12,608 bases of DNA, taken from the NCBI GenBank assembly GCA_041987265.1, contig JBHIWT010000096.1, positions 1 to 12,608 on the forward strand. The letters run 5' to 3'. This DNA comes from IH12 sp041987265. Its GTDB lineage: Bacteria > Pseudomonadota > Alphaproteobacteria > Caulobacterales > Hyphomonadaceae. The position numbers were made by a program, and so were the translations under genes. Numbering within the stretch: position 1 is the stretch's first letter; each line of letters opens with the position of its first letter. The notes beneath the pieces were generated by a model. The model had not been told where the DNA came from, ran no database searches, and saw only the letters and a list, made by a program, of their open reading frames with translations. Positions 1 to 6,881 of the stretch are shown piece by piece.

Positions 1-115
1 TGCTGTCGAAGGCTGCGATGGCGCGTCGCGCTTCGGCTTCGTAGTCGGGGGCTGGCGGAGCGGCCGGGGTGCAGGCGGCGGCGAGGACGATTGCTGGGAT
101 CAGAGTTCGGATCAC
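1..115 (-). CDS. Small putative lipoprotein, 5' part only (runs off left edge)
   Basis: The visible N-terminus reads MIRTLIPAIVLAAAC followed by TPAAPPAPDYEAEA. It has one Arg, a short hydrophobic core, and a lipobox LAAAC with the Cys at residue 15. A Pro/Ala-rich linker follows, as in many exported lipoproteins. This predicts signal peptidase II processing and membrane anchoring facing the periplasm. I chose the GTG at 115 because GAGGGG (124-129) lies 8 nt upstream. An in-frame ATG at 157 would add 14 residues, but it has no Shine-Dalgarno sequence and would bury the signal peptide. Only 38 codons are in the window, so no family can be assigned. It is codirectional with aspS, 223 bp downstream of it, and an inverted repeat lies just upstream of its start. 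Confidence 0.6.
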   Translation of the reverse strand, partial: MIRTLIPAIVLAAACTPAAPPAPDYEAEARRAIAAFDS

Positions 116-139
116 GGTGGGCGCCCCTCGACCTGTCGG

Positions 140-160
140 GCGATGCGGTGTGTGCATCGC
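140..160. promoter_or_regulatory. Inverted repeat upstream of the lipoprotein gene
   Basis: GCGATGC (140-146) and GCATCGC (154-160) are perfect 7-bp inverted arms around a 7-nt spacer. They lie 25-45 bp upstream of the minus-strand GTG at 115. This could be an operator for a dimeric regulator or a leader hairpin. There is no direct evidence for either role. Confidence 0.3.
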
Positions 161-212
161 GGTTGCAGGAGAGGTATCGCGCGGGCGGCGCGCTCGCAAC
201 TGAGGGAGCTGG

Positions 213-232
213 ATCCCCGCCTGCGCGGGGAT
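213..232. repeat. Perfect GC-rich palindromic hairpin, dispersed-repeat type
   Basis: ATCCCCGC (213-220) and GCGGGGAT (225-232) form a perfect 8-bp stem with a 4-nt loop, CTGC. From general knowledge, short palindromes of this ATCCCCGC...GCGGGGAT form are scattered between genes in many GC-rich proteobacterial genomes. It occurs once in this window, so its repeat status cannot be shown here. It could also help stop transcription from aspS. No T-run follows on either strand. Confidence 0.45.
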
Positions 233-282
233 GAGCGGTGATGGGATTGCGGCGCGATCGGGGTTGGCTCAGCGCTTCGGGA

Positions 283-308
283 TCCCGGGTTCGCTTTGCG
301 CCCCGGGA
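283..308 (-). terminator. aspS: Possible aspS terminator hairpin (no clear U-tract)
   Basis: TCCCGGG (283-289) pairs with CCCGGGA (302-308) over a 12-nt loop, about 30 nt downstream of the aspS stop codon on the minus strand. The stem is strong, but no run of U follows it. A classical intrinsic terminator is therefore only a guess. It may instead be a 3'-end stabilising hairpin. Confidence 0.3.
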
Positions 309-338
309 GGGCGCCATGGTGAGGCGTCCGGCGCGGAG

Positions 339-2126
339 TTACTTCTTCTCGATCACCGACAGTTTGAGGCTGAGTTCCTTGAGCTGGGCCGGGTCGGCTT
401 CGCCGGGGGCGCCCATCATCAGGTCCTGGGCCTGCTGGTTCATCGGGAACATGGTGATCTCGCGCAGGTTCTGGGCCCCGAGGAGGAGCATGACGATGCG
501 GTCGACGCCGGCGGCCATGCCGCCGTGGGGCGGCGCACCGTATTTGAAGGCGTTGTAGAGGCCGCCGAAGCGTTCCTCGACGGTGGCGCGATCAAGGCCG
601 GCGATCTCGAAGGCTTTCACCATCGTTTCCGGCAAGTGGTTGCGGATGCCGCCGGAGGCGATCTCGAAACCGTTGCAGACCATGTCGTACTGGAACGCCT
701 TGATGGTGAGCGGTTCCTGGCTGTTCAGCGCGTCGATCCCGCCCTGCGGCATGGAGAACGGGTTGTGGCCAAACTCGACCTTCTTGTTGTCCTCGTCCCA
801 TTCGTAGAACGGGAAATCGACGATCCAGCAGAGTTCGAACCTGTCCTTGTCGACAAGGTTCAACTCTTCCCCTGCCCGCGTGCGCGCGGCGCCGGCGAAG
901 GTGGCGAACTTTTTCGGGTCGCCCGCTGCGAAGAAGCAGGCGTCGCCACTTTCAAGGCCGAGTTGCTGGCGGATGGCTTCGGTGCGTTCTTCGCCGATGT
1001 TCTTGGCGATGGGGCCGGAGCCTTCCACGCCATTGTCGCCGTCGCGCCAGAAGATGTAGCCGAGGCCGGGCTGGCCTTCGCCCTGCGCCCATGAGTTCAT
1101 GCGGTCGCAGAAGGCGCGGGAGCCGCCGGTTTTCGCCGGGATGGCCCAGACTTCGACAGCGGGGTCCTTTTCCAGCATGCCGGCGAAGACCTTGAAGCCG
1201 GAGCCGCGGAAATGGTCTGACACTTCCTGCATCTCGATCGGGTTGCGCAGGTCGGGCTTGTCGGAGCCGTAGGTGCGCATGGCTTCGTCGTAAGGGATGC
1301 GGCGGAACTCTTTAGTGACCGGTTTGCCGTCGGCGAATTTCTCGAAGACGGCGCGGATGACCGGCTCCATGGTTTCGAGCACGTCGTCCTGGGTGACGTA
1401 GCTCATCTCGAGGTCGAGCTGGTAGAACTCGCCGGGCAGACGGTCGGCGCGCGGGTCTTCGTCGCGGAAGCATGGCGCGATCTGGAAGTAGCGGTCGAAG
1501 CCGGAGACCATGATCAGCTGTTTGTAGACCTGCGGGGCCTGGGGCAGCGCGTAGAACTTGCCGGGATGAATGCGCGAGGGGACGAGGAAGTCGCGCGCGC
1601 CCTCGGGCGAGGACGCGGTGAGGATGGGAGTCGAGTATTCGGTGAACGCGGCCTCGGTCATGGCGCGGCGCATTTCCGCAATGATCCTGGTGCGCATGAC
1701 GATGTTGTTGTGCAGCGTCTCGCGGCGCAGGTCGAGGAAGCGGTTCTTGAGGCGGATGTCTTCGGGATAGTCCGGCTCGGCGAAGACAGGGAGCGGGAGT
1801 TCCTCGGCTTCGGACTGGACGACGCATTCGGCGACCTGAAGCTCGACCTCACCCGTGGGAAGGTTGGGGTTCTTGGTCTCATCCGAGCGGGCGATCACCT
1901 CGCCTGTGAGGGTGACGACGCTTTCGACGCGGATCCGTTCCAAGCGCTCGAAGTTCTCGTTGGAGGGCGTGACGACGCATTGCGTGAGGCCGTAATGGTC
2001 GCGCAAGTCGATGAACAGGAGGCCGCCGTGGTCGCGCTTGCGGTGGACCCAACCGGACAGGCGGGCATTATTTCCCACGTCGCCGGCGCGCAATTGTCCG
2101 CAATTGTGCGTGCGATAGGCATGCAT
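339..2126 (-). CDS. aspS: Aspartate--tRNA ligase (AspRS), bacterial type
   Basis: Cytosolic class II synthetase that charges tRNA-Asp with aspartate using ATP; 595 aa, the usual length for bacterial AspRS. In order it shows an N-terminal OB-fold anticodon-binding domain (about residues 10-115), the catalytic core with motif 2 FRDEDPRADR starting near residue 220, the bacterial GAD insertion (about 300-420), and motif 3 GMAAGVDRIVML with the ATP-binding Arg at 543. The reading frame is open for 57 more codons upstream. I chose ATG 2126 because the homologous sequence begins there (MHAYRTHNCGQLR) and AGGAG lies 10 nt upstream (2137-2141). In the anticodon domain, His33 in the RDHGG motif sits where discriminating E. 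coli AspRS has Leu and the non-discriminating Pseudomonas enzyme has His. It may therefore also mischarge tRNA-Asn for GatCAB amidation, which is an inference. It is divergent from rnd. Confidence 0.97.
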   Translation of the reverse strand: MHAYRTHNCGQLRAGDVGNNARLSGWVHRKRDHGGLLFIDLRDHYGLTQCVVTPSNENFERLERIRVESVVTLTGEVIARSDETKNPNLPTGEVELQVAECVVQSEAEELPLPVFAEPDYPEDIRLKNRFLDLRRETLHNNIVMRTRIIAEMRRAMTEAAFTEYSTPILTASSPEGARDFLVPSRIHPGKFYALPQAPQVYKQLIMVSGFDRYFQIAPCFRDEDPRADRLPGEFYQLDLEMSYVTQDDVLETMEPVIRAVFEKFADGKPVTKEFRRIPYDEAMRTYGSDKPDLRNPIEMQEVSDHFRGSGFKVFAGMLEKDPAVEVWAIPAKTGGSRAFCDRMNSWAQGEGQPGLGYIFWRDGDNGVEGSGPIAKNIGEERTEAIRQQLGLESGDACFFAAGDPKKFATFAGAARTRAGEELNLVDKDRFELCWIVDFPFYEWDEDNKKVEFGHNPFSMPQGGIDALNSQEPLTIKAFQYDMVCNGFEIASGGIRNHLPETMVKAFEIAGLDRATVEERFGGLYNAFKYGAPPHGGMAAGVDRIVMLLLGAQNLREITMFPMNQQAQDLMMGAPGEADPAQLKELSLKLSVIEKK

Positions 2127-2136
2127 CGGTGGGCAA

Positions 2137-2141
2137 CTCCT
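2137..2141 (-). promoter_or_regulatory. aspS: Ribosome binding site deciding the aspS start
   Basis: AGGAG on the minus strand, 10 nt before ATG 2126. It supports this start over the in-frame upstream extension, which would overlap the rnd coding region. Confidence 0.6.
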
Positions 2142-2156
2142 GTTTGGCTGGCGATA

Positions 2157-2242
2157 ATCGGCCAGTCCTGACTTGATCAATCGGGCGGACAAGCGCATGC
2201 CGCCAACGCGATTGTCAACAATAACGGCCAAGATTGGCCGAT
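2157..2242. promoter_or_regulatory. Inverted ATCGGCCA motif pair and palindrome in the aspS-rnd divergent region
   Basis: The octamer ATCGGCCA occurs at 2157-2164 on the plus strand and again, inverted, at 2235-2242; the match extends to ATCGGCCA(A/G)TC. The second copy overlaps the 16-bp palindrome CGGCCAA-GA-TTGGCCG (2225-2240), just upstream of the rnd ribosome binding site. Paired copies in a 127-bp divergent intergenic region would suit a regulator acting on both genes. No known operator is recognised. Confidence 0.3.
2187..2218 (-). promoter_or_regulatory. aspS: Candidate aspS promoter
   Basis: On the minus strand a perfect TTGACA (2213-2218) is followed after 18 nt by GCTTGTCC (2187-2194). 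The latter partly matches the Caulobacter housekeeping -10 consensus GCTANAWC. This would give a leader of roughly 55 nt before aspS. The -10 match is weak and the spacing is long, so this is tentative. Confidence 0.25.
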
Positions 2243-2243
2243 C

Positions 2244-2248
2244 GGAGA
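2244..2248 (+). promoter_or_regulatory. rnd: Ribosome binding site deciding the rnd start
   Basis: GGAGA lies 5 nt before GTG 2254. It favours that start over the TTG at 2173, whose extra 27 codons read across the probable control region. Confidence 0.5.
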
Positions 2249-2253
2249 CGTGT

Positions 2254-3426
2254 GTGGCGAAGGAAGACAGCGACGAGCGCCTGAGGCTGATATCCACCAG
2301 TGAGGAGCTTGCGCAAGCCTGTGTTGAACTGGCGAAGGGCGACTTTCTGGCGCTGGATACGGAATTCCACAGGGAATCAACGTATTGGCCGCAGCTCTGC
2401 CTGGTGCAGGTGGCGACGAGCGATTTCGATGTGATGATCGATCCGCTGGCGGATCTCGATCTGGGACCGTTTCTGGAGCTGATCGCGGATGAGAGCCGGG
2501 TGAAGGTGTTTCACGCGGCGCGGCAGGATCTGGAGATTTTCGCGCGGCTGCTGGGCAAGCCCCCCGGGCCGATCTTCGATACGCAGATCGCGGCCATGGC
2601 CTGCGGGCTGGGCGATTCGATCTCCTATGAGAACATCGTCTCGAAGATCCTGAAGGCGCAGGTCGACAAGTCCTCGCAGTTTACCGACTGGACCCGGCGA
2701 CCGCTGTCGGAAAAGCAGCTGACCTATGCGCGCGGGGACGTGACCTATCTGCGGGAGGTCTATGTCTGGCTGCGCGAGCGGCTGGAGAAGAAGAACCGGA
2801 TGGACTGGATCGCCGATGAGCATGCGGCGCTGACGGATCCTGCACTATATGCGTTCGATCCTGAGCTGTCGTGGAAGCGTCTGAAGGTGCGCAAATACAA
2901 GCCGGACTACCTTGCGCTGTTGCAGCGGACGGCGGCGTGGCGCGAACGGCTGGCGCAGGAGATCGACAAGCCGCGCGGGCGCATCCTGAAGGATGATGCG
3001 ATCCAGGAGATCGCCCAACAACGTCCCGCGAGCGCCGAGGCGCTGGAGCGGTTGCGGGCCGTGCCGAAAGGGTTCGGCCGGTCGAAGCATGGCGCATCGC
3101 TGGTGGAGATGATCCGCGAGACGCTGGATGATCCGAAAAAGTATGCGCCGAGCGTGGAGCGGCCGGCGTCATCGGGGCCGCCGGCGGGTGCATTGTCGGA
3201 CCTGTTGCGCGTGCTGCTGAAGCAGGTGTCGGACGAGGAAGAAGTGGCGCCGCGCCTGATCGCGAACGCCGCCGACTTGGAACGGATTGCGCGCGAGGAT
3301 GCGCCGGATATCGCCGCCCTCACCGGCTGGCGGCGCGACGTGTTCGGCGAAAAGGCGCTGGCGCTGAAGGCCGGCAAGCTGGGCCTGGTGGCGAAGGCGA
3401 ACGGAGTGCGGGTGATCGAGGTTTAG
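2254..3426 (+). CDS. rnd: Ribonuclease D (3'-5' exoribonuclease)
   Basis: DEDDy-family exoribonuclease that trims the 3' ends of tRNA precursors and other small RNAs in the cytosol. With the GTG start it is 390 aa, near the family norm. The full catalytic set is visible: Asp35 and Glu37 (DTEF), Asp92 (ARQDLE), Tyr158 and Asp162 (YARGD, the Y-x3-D spacing of the DEDDy subgroup). The exonuclease domain spans about residues 10-185. An HRDC RNA-binding domain follows at about 210-285 (the YLALLQRTAAWRERLA region). The roughly 100-residue C-terminal part fits the second HRDC-like region of this family. The frame is open upstream to a TTG at 2173, but those 27 codons lack RNase D similarity and cover the inverted repeats. 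It is the first gene of a plus-strand group; the next gene starts 13 bp after its stop. Confidence 0.95.
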   Translation: MAKEDSDERLRLISTSEELAQACVELAKGDFLALDTEFHRESTYWPQLCLVQVATSDFDVMIDPLADLDLGPFLELIADESRVKVFHAARQDLEIFARLLGKPPGPIFDTQIAAMACGLGDSISYENIVSKILKAQVDKSSQFTDWTRRPLSEKQLTYARGDVTYLREVYVWLRERLEKKNRMDWIADEHAALTDPALYAFDPELSWKRLKVRKYKPDYLALLQRTAAWRERLAQEIDKPRGRILKDDAIQEIAQQRPASAEALERLRAVPKGFGRSKHGASLVEMIRETLDDPKKYAPSVERPASSGPPAGALSDLLRVLLKQVSDEEEVAPRLIANAADLERIAREDAPDIAALTGWRRDVFGEKALALKAGKLGLVAKANGVRVIEV

Positions 3427-3439
3427 GGGGAGCGCTACC

Positions 3440-5125
3440 GTGGACCGCCTGACGATACTCATTATTGGCGGTTACGGGGTGTTCGGCGGACGGATCGTTT
3501 CGCTGCTCGAAGACGACGCCAGACTGACACTCGTCGTGGCCGGGCGCTCGGCGAGCAAAGCGCACGCATACGTCGAGTCGCGCGGCGACGTGGCTGCGCA
3601 GCTGGAGAACGCAGCGTTTGATCGCGACGGAGACATCAGTGCGCAACTTGGCGTGCTGGAGCCGGATGTTGTCGTAGACGCCAGCGGGCCGTTTCAATCC
3701 TATGGCGCGGACCGCTACAGGGTCGTGGAGGCCTGCATCGCTTGCGGCGTTCACTATCTCGATCTTGCTGACGGGTCGGATTTTGTGGATGGGGTCGCCG
3801 GGTTCGATGAGAGCGCCAAGCGCGCAGGCGTGTTCGTTCTTACCGGGGTTTCCAGCTTTCCAGTTCTGACCGCTGCGGTGGTGCGGCGGCTGGCGCATGA
3901 TCTTGACCGGGTGGATTCGATTTGTGGCGGAGTTGCGCCCTCCCCGTTCGCCGGGGTTGGCGGCAATGTCATTCGCGCGATCGCGAGTTATGCCGGTCAG
4001 GCTGTGCGGCTGCGGCGCAATGGCGGGTTGAAAGCAGCCTATGCGCTCACCGAGTCGCGTCGCTTCACGATTGCGCCGCCGGGGCGTGTTCCACTGAAGA
4101 GCACGCTGTTTTCCCTTGTCGACGTTCCGGACCTGCGGGCGCTTTCGCAGGTTCGCCCAGAGGTGCGCGATGTGTGGATGGGCGCGGGACCTGTTCCCGA
4201 GATACTGCATCGCGCGCTTGGCGCCTGTGCGTGGCTGGTGCGCGTTGGGCTGATCCCTTCGCTGTCGCCGATTGCGGGACTGATGCATTTTTCGACGAAC
4301 CGGTTCAGATGGGGCGAGCATCGCGGCGGCATGTTCGTCGTTGTCGAGGGCGCTGACAGTTCAGGAGACCGCGTCAACCGTAGCTGGCACCTGCTGGCGG
4401 AGGGTGATGACGGACCTTTGATTCCGTCAATGGCGGTCGTTGCGCTGGTGCGCCGGATGTTGAGTGGCGCGTCGCCGCCGTCTGGCGCCCGGGCGGCGGT
4501 CAATGATCTGGAGCTGGACGATTACGAAGATCTTTGTGCCGAGCGGACCATCTACACGGGGGTCAGAGAGGACGATCCGGGCCTGCCGCTCTATGCGCGT
4601 ATTCTGGGTGAGCGTGTGTCCGACCTGCCCGGGGAAATTCGTGCGATGCATGAGGTGGCGCAGCCGATGGTTGCGGAGGGCGTCGCGAGGGTTGAGCGCG
4701 GGCGGAGCTGGCTGGGGCGACTCGTTGCGGCGATCGTGGGGTTTCCGGCGGCCGGCGATGAAGTGCCGGTTCGGGTTGAATTCCAGCCGAACGACGAAGG
4801 CGAGACGTGGGTGCGGACCTTCGCCGGGAAGTCGTTTCTGAGCCGGCAGTATCCGGGGCGTGGGCGTTCAGAGCGGCTGATCAACGAGCGATTTGGTCCG
4901 ATGGTGTTCGCCATGGCTTTGGTGGCGATGCCCGGCCGGTTGTCTTTGGTGTTGCGCAGATGGTCGTTCCTTGGCGTGCCATTGCCGATGTGGCTTGGTC
5001 CGCGGTCTGACTCTTACGAGACCGTCGATGATGGCAAATTCCGCTTTCATGTGGACATCAGCCATCCGCTTGCGGGGCGTATCGTCCGCTACAGCGGCTT
5101 GCTGAACAAGCCGAGGGCGCTCTAA
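3440..5125 (+). CDS. Saccharopine dehydrogenase-like NAD(P)-binding protein fused to DUF4166
   Basis: A 561-aa two-domain protein. The N-terminal part opens with a Rossmann nucleotide-binding turn, ILIIGGYGVFGGRI (glycines at 10, 11, 13, 16, 17). It continues with VVDASGPFQSYG and the HYLDLADG element typical of saccharopine-dehydrogenase-family reductases, to about residue 370. The C-terminal part, about 375-558, matches DUF4166 as I know it: ERGRSWLGRL, EFQPNDEGETWVRTF, ERFGPMVFA, LRRWSFLGVPLP and FRFHVDISHPLAGRIVRYSG. The start is GTG with GGGGAG (3427-3432) 7 nt upstream, 13 bp after rnd, so cotranscription is likely. The family label does not mean lysine metabolism. Such enzymes act on varied, often lipid-like, substrates and none can be named here. 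No signal peptide or clear membrane span is seen. It is probably an oxidoreductase; the DUF4166 role is unknown. Confidence 0.85.
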   Translation: MDRLTILIIGGYGVFGGRIVSLLEDDARLTLVVAGRSASKAHAYVESRGDVAAQLENAAFDRDGDISAQLGVLEPDVVVDASGPFQSYGADRYRVVEACIACGVHYLDLADGSDFVDGVAGFDESAKRAGVFVLTGVSSFPVLTAAVVRRLAHDLDRVDSICGGVAPSPFAGVGGNVIRAIASYAGQAVRLRRNGGLKAAYALTESRRFTIAPPGRVPLKSTLFSLVDVPDLRALSQVRPEVRDVWMGAGPVPEILHRALGACAWLVRVGLIPSLSPIAGLMHFSTNRFRWGEHRGGMFVVVEGADSSGDRVNRSWHLLAEGDDGPLIPSMAVVALVRRMLSGASPPSGARAAVNDLELDDYEDLCAERTIYTGVREDDPGLPLYARILGERVSDLPGEIRAMHEVAQPMVAEGVARVERGRSWLGRLVAAIVGFPAAGDEVPVRVEFQPNDEGETWVRTFAGKSFLSRQYPGRGRSERLINERFGPMVFAMALVAMPGRLSLVLRRWSFLGVPLPMWLGPRSDSYETVDDGKFRFHVDISHPLAGRIVRYSGLLNKPRAL

Positions 5126-5198
5126 CCTTGGCGCAGCTTCGTCGCGGCGGGAGTGAGACTTTCCGCGCTGGCAGAACGGGGCGTTCAGGGAGAGCGGC

Positions 5199-6881
5199 AT
5201 GAGGAACAGCGCGACCGGGGCGGAGGCGATACCGGATAGCCGTGGCATCAACCTGTTTCGCGCGGATCCGGACTTTGCAGCGCTGGCTTCGCTCTACCTG
5301 CCCGATGACCTTGCCCGGCATCTTGGGCCGCATTTCGACCGGATGGGCGTGCTGGCGGGCGGCGAACTGGATGAGGCGGCGGGGGTTGCCGATACGCATC
5401 CGCCGGAGCTGGTGGTGCGGTCGCGACGCGGCGAGGACGTTCAGCACATCGCCTATCATCCTTCCTATCGGCGGCTGGAACAGGTGGCGTTCGGCGAGTT
5501 CGGGCTGGCGGCGATGTCGCATCGCGGCGGCGTGTTGGGGTGGGACGCGCCGATGCCGCCGGCGGCGAAATATCTGATGACGTATCTTTATGTGCAGGCC
5601 GAGTTTGGCGTGTGCTGCCCGCTGAGCATGACGGACAGCCTGACACGAACCTTGCGGAAATTCGGATCGGCGGAACTGGTGGAGCGCTACCTGCCCGCGC
5701 TGACCAGCCAGGACATGGATGAATTGTTCCAGGGCGCGATGTTCATGACCGAACAGGGCGCGGGATCGGACGTGGCGGCGACCAGCGTTGAGGCGACGCC
5801 AAGCGTGGACGGATCGTGGTCGCTGCGGGGCGATAAATGGTTCTGCTCGAACACGGATGCGGAGCTGGCGATGGTGCTGGCGCGGCGGGCGGACGGGCCG
5901 ACGGGGATGAAGGGCGTGTCCTTGTTCCTGTTGCCGCGCGTGTTGCCGGACGGGACGCCGAACGCCTACCGGATCGTGAGGCTGAAGGACAAGATGGGGA
6001 CGCGTTCGATGGCCAGCGGCGAGATCGCGCTGGAGGGGGCGACGGCGTGGCTGGTGGGCGATCCGGAAGCCGGGTTCAAGCAGATGGCCGACATGGTCAA
6101 CAATTCGCGGCTGTCGAACGGCATGCGCGCGGCGGGGCTGATGCGGCGGGCGGCGACGGAGGCGCTGTTCATCGCGCACCGGCGGCAGGCGTTTGGCAGG
6201 CGGCTGATCGAGATGCCGCTGATGCGGCGGCAGCTGGCCAAGATGATCGTTCCGACCGAACAGGCGCGCAGCATGATGTTGCAGACGGCGGTCGTGTTGC
6301 AGCGGGCGGACGGCGGGGATGCGCAGGCTTATGCGCTGGCGCGGTTGCTGACGCCGCTGATCAAGTTCCGCGCGTGCCGCGATGCGCGGCGGGTGACGGG
6401 CGATGCGATGGAGGTGCGCGGCGGGTGCGGCTATATCGAGGAATGGCCCGATCCCAAGCTGGTGCGCGATGCGCATCTGGGGAGCATCTGGGAAGGCACC
6501 AGCAATATCGTGGCTTTGGATGTCATTCGCGCGGCGAAGCGGGAGCAGTCCCTGCCCGTGTTTCTCGAGCATGTGCGGGAGCTTGGCGGCGGGGATGTCG
6601 CGGGGCTGGATGATATTGCGCAGCGCGCCGTTGAGCTGGCGGAGGCGGCGATTGACGACGTGTCACTGACACGGTCGGCGGCGTCGGCGCTTTATCATGT
6701 CGCTTCGGCGGCGGGGCTGGCGCATGAGGCGCGGGAGCTGGGTCTGCCGCACCGGTTGGCGGTGGCGCGGGTGGTGGTGCGGCATCGGCTGGAAACGAAG
6801 GACCCGTTGGCCGCGATTGCCGACGAGGACTCGTTCGGGCCGTTGATGGACGATCCGGGCGCCGGGTTCAGCGTGTCTTGA
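5199..6881 (+). CDS. AidB-type acyl-CoA dehydrogenase
   Basis: FAD-dependent acyl-CoA dehydrogenase family protein, 560 aa, closest by eye to E. coli AidB (541 aa) rather than the ~380-aa beta-oxidation enzymes. The N-terminal ~110 residues resemble the AidB N-terminal domain (THPPEL, AYHPSY). Flavin/substrate motifs follow: FMTEQGAGSDV at 182-192, GDKWFCS, PRVLPDG and RLKDKMGTRSMAS. The C-terminal domain has IWEGTSNIVALDVIR with the catalytic-position Glu at 432. A further ~110-residue tail rich in Arg and His ends the protein, in the region where AidB binds DNA. AGGGAGAG (5187-5194) precedes the ATG. AidB is linked to the alkylation response in E. coli, but many homologues have unknown substrates, so I give no gene symbol. 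It lies 73 bp after the DUF4166 fusion gene, perhaps in the same transcript, and its last 14 bp overlap the 3' end of ppx. Confidence 0.9.
   Translation: MRNSATGAEAIPDSRGINLFRADPDFAALASLYLPDDLARHLGPHFDRMGVLAGGELDEAAGVADTHPPELVVRSRRGEDVQHIAYHPSYRRLEQVAFGEFGLAAMSHRGGVLGWDAPMPPAAKYLMTYLYVQAEFGVCCPLSMTDSLTRTLRKFGSAELVERYLPALTSQDMDELFQGAMFMTEQGAGSDVAATSVEATPSVDGSWSLRGDKWFCSNTDAELAMVLARRADGPTGMKGVSLFLLPRVLPDGTPNAYRIVRLKDKMGTRSMASGEIALEGATAWLVGDPEAGFKQMADMVNNSRLSNGMRAAGLMRRAATEALFIAHRRQAFGRRLIEMPLMRRQLAKMIVPTEQARSMMLQTAVVLQRADGGDAQAYALARLLTPLIKFRACRDARRVTGDAMEVRGGCGYIEEWPDPKLVRDAHLGSIWEGTSNIVALDVIRAAKREQSLPVFLEHVRELGGGDVAGLDDIAQRAVELAEAAIDDVSLTRSAASALYHVASAAGLAHEARELGLPHRLAVARVVVRHRLETKDPLAAIADEDSFGPLMDDPGAGFSVS

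Larger units (their letters stand above)
116..338. other. aspS-lipoprotein intergenic region with several inverted repeats
   Basis: I see no gene in these 223 bp on either strand. The interval holds four separate inverted repeats: 140-146/154-160, 162-166/196-200 with an inner 179-183/189-193 pair, 213-220/225-232, and 283-289/302-308. The last lies about 30 nt past the aspS stop and may end that transcript. The first sits in the presumed leader or promoter of the lipoprotein gene. No clear -35/-10 pair was found. High GC makes short inverted repeats common, so not all of these need be functional. Confidence 0.5.

Noticed and set aside
231..1094. 287-aa plus-strand open frame over the 3' half of aspS
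   Set aside because: It is a shadow of the aspS codons (Ala/Gly/Glu/Val-rich), has no domain, and starts inside the palindrome at 213-232.
2173..2253. 27-residue N-terminal extension of RNase D from a TTG
   Set aside because: There is no good RBS, it crosses the inverted repeats, and GTG 2254 with GGAGA gives the normal length.
2127..2297. 57-residue N-terminal extension of AspRS
   Set aside because: It lacks AspRS similarity, runs into the rnd start region, and the RBS at 2137-2141 supports ATG 2126.
3320..4321. 333-aa minus-strand frame opposite rnd and the DUF4166 fusion gene
   Set aside because: It spans the boundary of two real genes on the other strand and reads as Arg/Pro/Ala-rich low-complexity sequence.
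3440..5125. Possible recent horizontal transfer of the DUF4166 fusion gene from codon use
   Set aside because: Counting third positions over a few 50-codon stretches gave about 70-78% G/C, against about 74-76% in the next gene. That is too small a difference to claim.
5058..6572. 504-aa open frame antisense to the acyl-CoA dehydrogenase
   Set aside because: Composition is extreme in His, Arg, Pro and Gln, it has no recognisable domain, and it lies fully opposite a well-supported gene. This is typical of GC-rich antisense frames.
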